Shown: piece after piece, positions 41,846 to 50,343 of the stretch | How the letters are laid out: each line of letters begins with the position of its first letter | Position numbering within the stretch: the first letter of the stretch is position 1 | NCBI GenBank assembly: GCA_965220615.1 | Contig: CBDCQL010000002.1 | Coordinates: 868,001-932,000, forward strand | Direction of reading: 5' to 3' | Source: JAGWBD01 sp965220615 | GTDB taxonomy: Bacteria; Chloroflexota; Anaerolineae; Aggregatilineales; Phototrophicaceae | Length of the DNA stretch: 64,000 nt | Notes under the pieces: generated by a model | The model's input: only the letters and a program-made list of their open reading frames with translations | Told to the model about the DNA's origin: nothing | Database searches by the model: none | Translations under genes and position numbers: made by a program

Positions 41846-42987
41846 AGGGTGTCACTGTTTCCCTGGCCGCTTGCCAGATTCAGGATCGCGTGGTAGACGG
41901 GTTTCTTCAGGAATTCCGGCGTAATCAGGGTGTATCCGTCGCGCCAGTTCATGGACGGGGCAGGATAGCGCAGGGCCCACAGGCAGAGGCTTTCCAGCCA
42001 GGGCCACCGCCGGCCGGAAAACCGAAGGGCGTCAAGAGTGTAGCGGATACGTCGGGCCGGGCTGACGGCCTGGGCATGGTGCGGGTCATCGTTCCAGCCG
42101 GTCTCGGTCAGAAAGTAGGCAAGTTGCTTGTCAGAATTACGTAGAATGGTTTCCCTCTGCAGTTCCGCGCGGCGGAAGTTCAGGCGGTTGCTGGACGACG
42201 GGGCTTCCGGGCCCTCTGCGAAACCATAGCTGTGCAGGGCAAGACCGTCGATCCAGTCGGCGGCGCCTGCAGCAAAGCTCTCTTCCAGCCAGAGCAGGTC
42301 GTTCATCCCATGGGGGCTACCGGCAGGTTCGAGGGTTGGCGCCGGGCCGGCTGCCAGCAGGACAGCACGGGGGCTTGCTGCCCGCACTGCATTGTGGGTG
42401 ACCCGCAAAAGCTCGACATAGTCCGCCGGCGACAACGGGGCGTGACCCCACTCGAACGCAAGGTTGGGTTCGTTCCAGACAATCAGGTGTTTCACCACGT
42501 CCTGGTAGCGAGCCGCGAAAGTGGCCACAAAGTCGGCGAAGTCCTTCCATGCTTCGCGTGGAAGCGTGTTCAGGGTGTTTCGTGACTCCTGCCCGAGATT
42601 CTCCCGGTCCCAGGCCGGCACCATGCCCATGCGGGCGATGACCCGCAAGCCCTGGTTTTCTGCATGGCGCAGGATGCGATCGGCCTGTTGCCAGGTGTGG
42701 TTCCCCGGTGAAGTCTCGAAATAGGCCCAGGGGAAGAATTCGACAATGGTGCCTGCGCCCATTTCACGCACCAGTTGCAAACTGCGCTGGATTTTCCATT
42801 CCCACACCTCGTCAATGAGGCGCGTATGCACGCAAAGCTGTGGCAGGTTGGTGATGACCCGTTGCGGCTGCTCCAGCGTTGCCCGTGGTTCCACGGGGTG
42901 AAGGAAATGGAGGAGCGGCAGGACGACAAGCAATCGCAGCGCCGTCGGCCCGTGTCTGGTTATCAGTTTCAGACGCTTCACAATCAT
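41815..42987 (-). CDS. Clan GH-A glycoside hydrolase-like protein (GH39-like)
   Basis: This 390-residue (beta/alpha)8 glycosidase-like protein starts with a short basic region and a hydrophobic signal/anchor (about residues 14-30). The clan GH-A catalytic pair is visible: the acid/base Glu in VWNEPNLAFEWG after strand 4 and the nucleophile Glu in LTETGW after strand 7. The early FFPWAYFETSPGNHTWQQAD segment is typical of GH39/GH5-like proteins. Export and location at the head of a glycosyltransferase operon suggest trimming or remodelling of an envelope polysaccharide; the substrate is unknown. Confidence 0.68.
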   Translation of the reverse strand: MIVKRLKLITRHGPTALRLLVVLPLLHFLHPVEPRATLEQPQRVITNLPQLCVHTRLIDEVWEWKIQRSLQLVREMGAGTIVEFFPWAYFETSPGNHTWQQADRILRHAENQGLRVIARMGMVPAWDRENLGQESRNTLNTLPREAWKDFADFVATFAARYQDVVKHLIVWNEPNLAFEWGHAPLSPADYVELLRVTHNAVRAASPRAVLLAAGPAPTLEPAGSPHGMNDLLWLEESFAAGAADWIDGLALHSYGFAEGPEAPSSSNRLNFRRAELQRETILRNSDKQLAYFLTETGWNDDPHHAQAVSPARRIRYTLDALRFSGRRWPWLESLCLWALRYPAPSMNWRDGYTLITPEFLKKPVYHAILNLASGQGNSDTLWLPPPVAPA

Positions 42988-43039
42988 GTGAGCCGGATTT
43001 CGGCGCCGCCTGGATGACGAGCCTTACGCTCTGACAGAC

Positions 43040-45889
43040 TCAGGCGTGCTGTCTGAATTCCCGCACGTCGTGCCAGGCGCTGTGGACTTCAGTCTCGCCG
43101 CGGCGCAGCGCCAGCAGCAGGGCATCCTGGTCAACCGGCAGGCTGAAAACGCGCACTCCCACAGCATTGTAAATGGCGTTGGTTATCGCCGGCATGGTGT
43201 TGATTGAGGGAATTTCGCCCACGCCCTTCGCTCCCCAGGGACCTTCACTTACGGGGTCCTCGACCAGATAGCTAACGATTTCCGGTGTGTGCTTGATACT
43301 GGGCATTTTGTAGCGCGCCAGCAGGGTCGACCAGGGCACACCATCCTCGACGATGTAACTCTCGGTCAGGGCGTTTCCGAGGGCCATCACAATACCGCCC
43401 TCGATCTGCCCCTGCAGCAGCATTGGATTGATCGCCCGGCCAACGTCCGTGGCCGAAATGATCTTCTCGCAATGGACGACTCCGGTATTCAGGTCGACGC
43501 TGACGAGTGCGATTTGCGTGGCGTAGGAGAAGGCGAAATGCATGTCTCCGCCAGTGCCGAGCGGTTGCGTCTTCGGCCCCCAGTATTCATGCTGTATGCG
43601 GGTTGGGATTCCCTGGTTTTGGGCCAGCCGGACGGCGTCGCCAAAGCTGACGCTGCTCCCGTTGACCCGGACCAGTCCTTCCTCGAAGCGAAGCAGGTCC
43701 GGCGGCTGGTCATGCTCTTCCGACAGGACGCTGCTGAGTGCGTCTCGCAGGCCGATGGCGGCGTGGCGCACGGCATTGCCACTCATAAAAGTCTGGCGGC
43801 TGGCCGTCGTGGGTCCGCCATCCGGCGTCAGGTCCGTGTCGGAAAGCAAAACGCGCACCCGACCGTAGGGCAATCCCAGTTCTTCGGCGGCACACTGTGC
43901 CAATACGGCGACCAGGCCCTGACCCATGTCTGCCGATGAGGTGCGCACTTCCACGGTTCCGTCGTCATAGGCTTCCACTTCTGCGGCGGATTTGTCCGGC
44001 GCGCCACCGCCCAGGCCGGTGTTCTTGTAGGCGCAGGCGACGCCCCAGCCCCAGGCCAGGTCGGCCTCGCGCCAGCCCCAGCGGAAATTGCCATTGACCT
44101 TGCCGCGCAGGTCCTCATCGCAAATGCGGATGGTCTCGAGCAGGCCCACGCTGTCGCGCAGTTTCTGCCCGGTAGCCGTGACCACGCCAACTTTCTGGGC
44201 GTTTATGTGCCGCAGTTCAAGCGGGTCCATGCCCAGTTCTTCAGCGATCAGGTCCATGTTCTGTTCGACGGCGAAGGCGCTTTGGGTGACCCCGAATCCG
44301 CGAAAGGCGCCGGCTGGCGGGTTGTTCGTGTACATGGCGTAACAATCGATTTTCGCGTGGGGAACTTCATAGGGTCCCGTCGCGTGGGTCGTCGCCCGCG
44401 TCATCACCTTGTCGCTCAGGCTGGCGTAGGCGCCGGCGTCGCCGTACAACTCGGCCTCCACCGCTGTCAGGCGGCCGCCACGTTTCGCCCCTGTGCGAAT
44501 GCGAATGACGGTGGCGTGCCGCTTGGGATGGAAGAGCAAGGATTCCTGGCGGGAATACAGCAATTTCACCGGTCGCCCCACGGCGTCGGCGAGCATGGCA
44601 ACGTGAATCTGGCCGGCGATGTCCTCCTTGCCGCCGAAGCCGCCGCCAATCAACGTTCCGCGAACGCGTACCTGTTCGTCCGGCAGGTCCATGGCGCGCG
44701 CTACCTGGTTGCGGTCCTGGTAGGGAATCTGCGAGCCGACGTAAATGGTCAGTTTGAGATGCTCCCCGTCGTATCCGGCAGGGACGCCGATTGTGCATTC
44801 TGGTTCAAGGAAGGCGTGTTCAATGATTGGCGTGCGGTAGGTGCGCTCGACCACCACGTCAGCTTCGTCAAATCCTCGTTGCAGATTGCCATGCCGGACC
44901 TTAATGTGCTTCAGCAAGTTGCCATTCTCGCGCCCGGCGTGCACCAGGGGGGCCTCAGGAGTATGCGCATAAACGGGATCCGCCACCACAGGCAGCGTTT
45001 CGTAATCCACCTTAATCAGTTTCAGGGCCTGGTTGGCGATTTCCTCCGTCTCCGCTGCGACGAGAGCAATGGCGTCGCCCATGTAGCGGGCCGTCTCGTT
45101 TTCGCCAACCAACACGGGCCAGTCCAGGGTAACAATGCCATGCACGTTTTCGCCTGGCACATCCGAACGCGTGAGAACAGCCAGCACTCCAGGCAGGGAG
45201 CGGGCCCGGCCTGTGTCGATGCGGCGCACAATGGCGTGTGGGTACGCTGACCTCAGTGTACGGCCATAGACCATGCCTGGAAAACAGTAGTCGTCCGTAT
45301 ATTTGGCGCGGCCGGTGACCCGATCGACGATGTCGGGCACAAGTTCGCTGTGGCCGATGGTCTTGAGTGGCGTGACAACCTCAGGCGCGCCGGGTGGCAA
45401 GGGTTCTTCACCGCGTATCACCCTGCCGGCCGAGTGGATGGCCTGCAGCACACTGGTGTAGCCGGTGCACCGGCAATAGGTGTCCTTCAGCGCGACCTTG
45501 ATGTCACGGTCGTCAGGTTCAGGGTTTTCCTCCAGCAGGGCAGCTGCCGTCATCATCAGGCCGGGCGTACAAAAACCGCACTGGACGGCGCAATGATTGA
45601 TGAATTCGCTCTGCAAGGGGTGCAACTGTTCCTCGCCGTTGGCTGCATTGCACGCCAATCCTTCCACCGTTCGGACTTTGCGCCCCTGGGCTTTGAAGGC
45701 GGGATAGATGCAGGAATCCACAGGGACTCCATCCACGTGTACGGTGCAGATGCCACATTCGGCCTCATCGCATCCGATCTTGGTTCCCGTCAGTCCCAGC
45801 TCCTGCCGCAACAGGGCGGCAAGGGTGAGCGACTCCGGGACCTTCAGTTCGTGGTCGACGCCATTCACGTTCAGTTTGAGTTCTGACAT
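43040..45889 (-). CDS. Xanthine dehydrogenase-type fused [2Fe-2S]/molybdopterin subunit
   Basis: This 949-residue fusion has an N-terminal plant-type ferredoxin domain (GCDEAECGICTVHV) and a second [2Fe-2S] helical domain (CGFCTPG, CRCTGY), together about residues 1-160, joined to a molybdenum-binding large subunit. The large part shows GGGFGGKEDIAGQ, AFRGFGVTQSAF as in xanthine dehydrogenases, ADMGQGL, and the catalytic Glu in GAKGVGEIPS. It would hydroxylate purines or similar N-heterocycles with the separate FAD subunit 18 bp upstream. The divergent BMP nucleoside transporter supports a purine substrate, but the exact compound is not fixed by sequence. Confidence 0.88.
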   Translation of the reverse strand: MSELKLNVNGVDHELKVPESLTLAALLRQELGLTGTKIGCDEAECGICTVHVDGVPVDSCIYPAFKAQGRKVRTVEGLACNAANGEEQLHPLQSEFINHCAVQCGFCTPGLMMTAAALLEENPEPDDRDIKVALKDTYCRCTGYTSVLQAIHSAGRVIRGEEPLPPGAPEVVTPLKTIGHSELVPDIVDRVTGRAKYTDDYCFPGMVYGRTLRSAYPHAIVRRIDTGRARSLPGVLAVLTRSDVPGENVHGIVTLDWPVLVGENETARYMGDAIALVAAETEEIANQALKLIKVDYETLPVVADPVYAHTPEAPLVHAGRENGNLLKHIKVRHGNLQRGFDEADVVVERTYRTPIIEHAFLEPECTIGVPAGYDGEHLKLTIYVGSQIPYQDRNQVARAMDLPDEQVRVRGTLIGGGFGGKEDIAGQIHVAMLADAVGRPVKLLYSRQESLLFHPKRHATVIRIRTGAKRGGRLTAVEAELYGDAGAYASLSDKVMTRATTHATGPYEVPHAKIDCYAMYTNNPPAGAFRGFGVTQSAFAVEQNMDLIAEELGMDPLELRHINAQKVGVVTATGQKLRDSVGLLETIRICDEDLRGKVNGNFRWGWREADLAWGWGVACAYKNTGLGGGAPDKSAAEVEAYDDGTVEVRTSSADMGQGLVAVLAQCAAEELGLPYGRVRVLLSDTDLTPDGGPTTASRQTFMSGNAVRHAAIGLRDALSSVLSEEHDQPPDLLRFEEGLVRVNGSSVSFGDAVRLAQNQGIPTRIQHEYWGPKTQPLGTGGDMHFAFSYATQIALVSVDLNTGVVHCEKIISATDVGRAINPMLLQGQIEGGIVMALGNALTESYIVEDGVPWSTLLARYKMPSIKHTPEIVSYLVEDPVSEGPWGAKGVGEIPSINTMPAITNAIYNAVGVRVFSLPVDQDALLLALRRGETEVHSAWHDVREFRQHA

Positions 45890-45907
45890 GGCGGCTCTCC
45901 TAGCCGT

Positions 45908-46831
45908 TTATCCCAGGCCAACGCCCTCGGCTTTGGCCACGCCGCTACGGGCTCTGGCAATGGCGAGGGGCAGGACCTGATTTAGCAGGGTCTCAATCAT
46001 GTGGGAGCGGTATTCCGCGCTGGCCCGGTACTTGCTGGCCCGCGGATGCAACTGGTCACGGGCGGCGGATGCCACCCTGCTGATGAGCGCTTCCGTGATT
46101 ACCTGACCGCGCAGGGAGTCCTCGACTTCTGCGGCAAGAACCGGCACGCGGTCTACAGGGCTGATACAGATGCGAAGGTCTTTGAGGATCTGACGGCTTT
46201 CGTCCAATTGTACCCAGACAGCGCAACCCAGGATGGGCAGCGCCACGCCTTGCGGCCGCATGACGCGCTTGAATGCGCTGGCCTCGCCGTCCTGCCTGCA
46301 GCGAAAGCGGAACCCGACCAGCACGTCCTGCCTGGAATCAAGCGCCGATATGCCCGGCCCCCGGAATATCTGCGTGACGGGCAGCCACTCCCGGATGCCG
46401 TTGTGCCATGCGACTTCGGCGTCCGCGCCAAGGGCGACCAGTGAGGTCGTGCCGTCACCGGCGGGCAGGGCATGTGCCACGTTACCACCGAGGGTCGCCA
46501 CGTTACGCACCTGCAGTCCGCCGACCACGCCGCAACTCTCAACAAGACAGGTTGCATGGTCCTCGACGAGCGACGATTTGACGATGGAAGTATGCGTGAC
46601 GGCGGCGCCGACGTGCAGCCAGCCAGCCATCCCGGATATCGTCGTCATTTCCGATACGGTGGTGACGTCGACGAGCGCCGCGAGGGGGTGATCACCCTTT
46701 TCGACGTGCTGCATGTCAATGAGGAGGTCCGTGCCGCCCGCAATCAGACGCGCCTGGCCCTCGTAACGGGCCAGACAGGCCAGCGCGTCGGCGACGGTCT
46801 GAGGCGTGTGATAACGTTCCCAAAGCGCCAC
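45908..46831 (-). CDS. FAD-binding subunit of the xanthine-dehydrogenase-type enzyme
   Basis: This 307-residue FAD subunit (CO dehydrogenase flavoprotein / XdhB family) begins near YHTPQTVADALACL. It has LIAGGTDLLIDM as the first FAD loop and VRNVATLGGNVAHALPAGD as the second, then a C-terminal CO_deh_flav_C domain. I selected GTG 46831, which has AGGGGA 6 bp upstream; a longer frame to 46924 would cover the leader of the transcript. It is the first gene of the unit followed by the fused Fe-S/Mo subunit, giving a complete three-cofactor enzyme from two genes. Confidence 0.87.
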   Translation of the reverse strand: MALWERYHTPQTVADALACLARYEGQARLIAGGTDLLIDMQHVEKGDHPLAALVDVTTVSEMTTISGMAGWLHVGAAVTHTSIVKSSLVEDHATCLVESCGVVGGLQVRNVATLGGNVAHALPAGDGTTSLVALGADAEVAWHNGIREWLPVTQIFRGPGISALDSRQDVLVGFRFRCRQDGEASAFKRVMRPQGVALPILGCAVWVQLDESRQILKDLRICISPVDRVPVLAAEVEDSLRGQVITEALISRVASAARDQLHPRASKYRASAEYRSHMIETLLNQVLPLAIARARSGVAKAEGVGLG

Positions 46832-46927
46832 GAAGCGTCCCCTGTAAGGCGAACCAAGACCAGGCAGCACTTTTCGCGGGGAATAAGGGACCGCGCCGCC
46901 AGTGACAATCACTGACGACTGCACACA

Positions 46928-46952
46928 GTATCAAGATTATAGCGAGTGATAC
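46928..46952. promoter_or_regulatory. Inverted repeat overlapping the xdh promoter (possible operator)
   Basis: GTATCA (46928-46933) and TGATAC (46947-46952) are perfect inverted half-sites spaced by 13 bp. They straddle the -10 box of the minus-strand promoter. That placement is typical of a repressor site, perhaps for a purine- or substrate-responsive regulator not encoded in the window. Confidence 0.4.
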
Positions 46953-46964
46953 AAACTCATGCAA
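46936..46964 (-). promoter_or_regulatory. Strong promoter of the xanthine-dehydrogenase-type operon
   Basis: The minus strand has TTGCAT (46959-46964), a 17-bp spacer and a perfect TATAAT (46936-46941). Transcription would start near 46929, leaving a leader of about 100 nt before the GTG at 46831. Confidence 0.7.
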
Positions 46965-46994
46965 ACTTTTTACTGGTCGAACGCGAATGTGGCG

Positions 46995-47010
46995 ATTCGA
47001 TCTGTCGAAT
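46995..47010. promoter_or_regulatory. Inverted repeat upstream of the ABC transporter promoter
   Basis: ATTCGA-TCTG-TCGAAT is a perfect 6-4-6 inverted repeat between the two divergent promoters, about 18 bp upstream of the plus-strand -35. Related TCGAA sequence also occurs at 46977-46982. It is a candidate regulator-binding site. Confidence 0.4.
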
Positions 47011-47027
47011 GGCCATGACTTCCAGTT

Positions 47028-47055
47028 TTGCAATCCTGATGTTCTGTGTTATTAA
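47028..47055 (+). promoter_or_regulatory. Candidate promoter of the nucleoside-type ABC transporter operon
   Basis: TTGCAA (47028-47033), 16-bp spacer, TATTAA (47050-47055). The start would be near 47062, about 64 nt before the first permease ATG. Confidence 0.45.
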
Positions 47056-47125
47056 GGAAACAGCCAGGTATCGTTGGCAGGGCAAGAATCAGTGTTTGTG
47101 AGGACTACCTTGAGTCGCGCAAACG

Positions 47126-48271
47126 ATGTTTCAACTTAGACAAAAGGTCGTCCAGCGCTCGGACCCACTTATCGTACTGGCGCCCATTCTTGCTATCTTG
47201 CTGGCGCTGGTGCTCGGCGGCATCCTGCTCCTGCTGCTGGGAAGGGACCCGATTCTGGCGTACCGTGCCATGTGGGACGGGGCCATCGGCAACCCCTTTG
47301 AAAACCTGACCAGCCTGGCCAACACCTTTACCCGTGCGATCCCCCTGATGCTGGTGGCGACAGGCATCTGTGTCGCGTTTCGCGGTGGCGTCATCAACAT
47401 CGGTTCGGAAGGTCAACTGTTTGTTGGCGCGTTGGCGGTGGTCGCACTCTCGGCAAACGTCGGCGATTCCCTGCCGGCGTTAATCTACGTGCCCCTTTCG
47501 CTTGTGGTCGGTTTTGCCGGTGGCGCGATCTGGGGCGCCATTCCAGGATTCCTCCGTGCCAGGTTTTCGGTCAACGAAATCCTGTGCACGATCATGATGA
47601 ACCAGATCGCCATTCAGTTGCTGAACATCATGCTGAGCGGCCCCTTGCGCGACCCGAGCGCAAATGTCACGCAATCTGCGAGGTTGCCTGAGGCAGTGTG
47701 GCTGGGACGCATGTTGCCGCCAACCCGCCTGCACACGGGCATCTTTGTCGCGTTAATCGCCACGGTGGTGACCTGGCTGTTGTTGTGGCGGACACCTATC
47801 GGTTATCGGATTCGCGCCGTCGGCCAGAATCGCGAGGCTTCGCGCTACGCAGGGATTTCCGTGCCTGTCTACATCATCCTGGCGCTGACCCTGAGTGGCG
47901 GACTTGCCGGTCTGGGCGGTGCCGTTGAATTGACCGGCGTGTCCCGCAGGATGGTGTCGGGTTTCGCCGCCGGCTACGGCTTCTCGGGAATCGTTGTCGC
48001 CATTTTTGGACGATTACATCCCTTGGGCGCCATTCCCTCGGCATTGCTCTTCAGCGCCATGGTGACTGGCGCGGAGCGAATGCAACGCACGGTCCAGGTC
48101 CATTACGAGACCATCATCGCAATTCAGGGAATCGTAGTGTTATTTGCTGTCAGTAGCAGTATGTGGGTCCAGCGACGGGCCGCAAAGCGTCTGGCGATTG
48201 ACGTCAGCATGAGCCGCTCCGATGACAAACCGGGCGGTGGCGCCGGCGACGTGCACCCGGCGGAGGCCTAG
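47126..48271 (+). CDS. BMP-type ABC transporter permease 1 (NupP/YufP-like)
   Basis: This 381-residue inner-membrane permease of the branched-chain/ribose-type (BPD_transp_2) family has about nine or ten helices. The family signatures GVINIGSEGQLFVGAL, FSVNEILCTIMMNQIA and GYRIRAVGQNREASRYAGISV are present, matching nucleoside transporters with BMP binding proteins. The C-terminus is a basic, Gly-rich cytoplasmic tail. It is the first gene of a permease-permease-BMP-ATPase operon, and the second permease follows after 5 bp. Confidence 0.88.
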   Translation: MFQLRQKVVQRSDPLIVLAPILAILLALVLGGILLLLLGRDPILAYRAMWDGAIGNPFENLTSLANTFTRAIPLMLVATGICVAFRGGVINIGSEGQLFVGALAVVALSANVGDSLPALIYVPLSLVVGFAGGAIWGAIPGFLRARFSVNEILCTIMMNQIAIQLLNIMLSGPLRDPSANVTQSARLPEAVWLGRMLPPTRLHTGIFVALIATVVTWLLLWRTPIGYRIRAVGQNREASRYAGISVPVYIILALTLSGGLAGLGGAVELTGVSRRMVSGFAAGYGFSGIVVAIFGRLHPLGAIPSALLFSAMVTGAERMQRTVQVHYETIIAIQGIVVLFAVSSSMWVQRRAAKRLAIDVSMSRSDDKPGGGAGDVHPAEA

Positions 48272-48276
48272 CGACG

Positions 48277-49233
48277 ATGGATGAACGGACGCTACTGGAT
48301 GTTCTGGTCGCCGCCTCGGCGCTGACTCTGGCCTCCGCCATGCCATTCCTGTATTCCGCGTTGGGTGAAGTCTTCTCCCAGCTCTCCGGAGTCTTTAACC
48401 TGGGAGTCGAGGGCATCATGTTGATGGGGGCCTTCGTCTCCATTTACTTTGCCTCGGACATGGGGCTGGATGCCGGGCTGCTGGCTGGCGTGTTGGCCGG
48501 GATAGTAACAGGGGCCGTACTGGGGCTGGTCATGGCCTTTGTCAGCGTGACCATGCATGCGGACCAGGGCATAAGCGGTATTGGCATAACCCTGGTCGGC
48601 CGGGGGCTTTCCACAACCCTGTTCATTTTGCTGGCGGACGGCGTGTTGCTGGTCGAGTCCTTTCAGCCCGTTCGCATTCCCTTGCTGAGCGATCTGCCGA
48701 TACTGGGCGACATCTTTTTCAACCAGAACGTCATGGTCTATGGTGCCTTGCTGCTGGTGCCGCTTACGGCATGGCTGCTGCGGCGAACGACCTGGGGGCT
48801 GCAGATCCGCGCCGTGGGCCAAAATCCGGCCGCTGCCGATGCAATGGGCGTCGATGTCGTGCGCGTGCGATACTCGGCAGTGATTCTGGGCGGGGCGATG
48901 GCCGGCCTCGCCGGCGCTTCCATGCCTCTGGCGCTGACCAACGTCTTTCAGGTGAACATGACGGCAGGGTTGGGTTTCATCGCCGTCGCCATGGTCTATT
49001 TTGGTGGCTGGTCACCATGGAGAGTGATGGTGGGTTCCCTGCTCTTTAGCGCCGCCTACAATCTGCAAATCTGGGTGCAGGTTCTGGACGTCAAGCTCTT
49101 CGGCGAGACCATTCCCGTGAATATCTTGCTGATGATGCCCTATGTCCTCGCAATTATTGTTCTGGTCTTCGCTCGCGACATGCAGCGATTTCGTCCCCAG
49201 GCCATGAACAGGCCGTTTCGTCGAGGTGACTGA
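48277..49233 (+). CDS. BMP-type ABC transporter permease 2 (NupQ/YufQ-like)
   Basis: This 318-residue permease pairs with the preceding one. It shows LSGVFNLGVEGIMLMGAF, GLQIRAVGQNPAAADAMGVDV and LGFIAVAMVYFGGWSPWRV with about eight membrane helices. In characterised systems of this type the heterodimer imports nucleosides or related purines. GAGG precedes the ATG. Confidence 0.88.
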   Translation: MDERTLLDVLVAASALTLASAMPFLYSALGEVFSQLSGVFNLGVEGIMLMGAFVSIYFASDMGLDAGLLAGVLAGIVTGAVLGLVMAFVSVTMHADQGISGIGITLVGRGLSTTLFILLADGVLLVESFQPVRIPLLSDLPILGDIFFNQNVMVYGALLLVPLTAWLLRRTTWGLQIRAVGQNPAAADAMGVDVVRVRYSAVILGGAMAGLAGASMPLALTNVFQVNMTAGLGFIAVAMVYFGGWSPWRVMVGSLLFSAAYNLQIWVQVLDVKLFGETIPVNILLMMPYVLAIIVLVFARDMQRFRPQAMNRPFRRGD

Positions 49234-49272
49234 GGGTCAACCGGGGCCGATGGCAGTGTATGGCAGACGGAC

Positions 49273-50271
49273 ATGACAAGATCATATGCCACAGGCTTGC
49301 GCGCCATGCCGTTTCTCTTCCTGGTTGCTGTCTTGTCGGCGGCGTTTGCCGTCGGCGCCCAGGACCCCATACGCGTGGCCATCGTGGCGCCAAGCAGTAT
49401 CCGGGATCTCTCCTGGAGCCAGTCCATTCATTCCAGCCTGAAGGAGCTGCAGGAAGAAATGGGCGGCGAAAGTGTCCTGCACATCGCCTATTCCGAAGCG
49501 ATGTCCAGCGTGTCCGCCGCGTCCGAGACCCTGCGCGGCTATGCTGAAGATGGCTTCGACGTCATCATTGCACACGGTACCCAGTACGGCACGTCCATTT
49601 TCGACATGGCGCATGAGTTTCCAAATACTTCCTTTGCCTGGGGGACGGCCACGGATACAGGTTCTGATCGGGGCATAAACAACGTTTACGCTTACCAGGC
49701 CGCAGCCGAGGAAGGTGGTTACGTCAACGGCGTCATGGCTGCCTTGCTGACGGAAACCAACGTCATCGGCGCCATTGGCCCCATTCCGGCAGGAGACGTC
49801 CGGCTCTACATCGGCGGCTTTACCCAGGGTGTGAAGTCCACCAATCCGAACGCAGAGGTGTTGGTAGTCTATGTGGGGTCCTTCAGCGATATTGCCGCCG
49901 GCACGACCAATGGCAGGACACTTCTGGCTGCAGGCGCCGATGTCCTCACCGGAACTTCGCAGGTTGTGGTGGGTGCGATCGAGGCCGTTCGCAGCGCCGG
50001 TGGCTACTGGTTCAGCACCCAGAGCGATCAGGGGGACGTCTGGCCCGGCACTGTCGTCAGTTCACAGGTCTATAACTGGGCCCCGATGTTGCGCGACATC
50101 ATCGGGCGTTTTCAGGAAGGGCAATATGGCGGGGTCGCCTACAAATTGACGCTGGCCAATGACGGTCTGCGAATCGCGTTTGGAACGGTCGACATTTCCC
50201 CGGAATTGCTTGAGGCCGCCGGTCAGGCGGTCGAGGACATTGTCGCCGGTGCTGTTGAGATAGCACCTTGA
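49273..50271 (+). CDS. BMP family substrate-binding protein
   Basis: This 332-residue exported binding protein of the basic membrane lipoprotein (PnrA/BmpA) family captures nucleosides or related ligands in studied members. It has an N-terminal signal (about 30 residues, ending AVGA before QD) without a lipobox Cys, so it is probably cleaved by signal peptidase I or stays anchored. Conserved parts include RVAIVAP, DGFDVIIAHGTQYG, AAEEGGYVNGVMAALL, IGPIPAGDVRLYIGGFTQGV and a C-terminal GQYGGVAYKL segment. The third gene position between permeases and ATPase is unusual but consistent with one transporter. Confidence 0.85.
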   Translation: MTRSYATGLRAMPFLFLVAVLSAAFAVGAQDPIRVAIVAPSSIRDLSWSQSIHSSLKELQEEMGGESVLHIAYSEAMSSVSAASETLRGYAEDGFDVIIAHGTQYGTSIFDMAHEFPNTSFAWGTATDTGSDRGINNVYAYQAAAEEGGYVNGVMAALLTETNVIGAIGPIPAGDVRLYIGGFTQGVKSTNPNAEVLVVYVGSFSDIAAGTTNGRTLLAAGADVLTGTSQVVVGAIEAVRSAGGYWFSTQSDQGDVWPGTVVSSQVYNWAPMLRDIIGRFQEGQYGGVAYKLTLANDGLRIAFGTVDISPELLEAAGQAVEDIVAGAVEIAP

Positions 50272-50343
50272 GACCTGTGTCGGGATCGATCCTTTGGCGA
50301 TCAACGGACAGGGGGCCATCCGGATGAAGGAGGCGGTCAAAAA

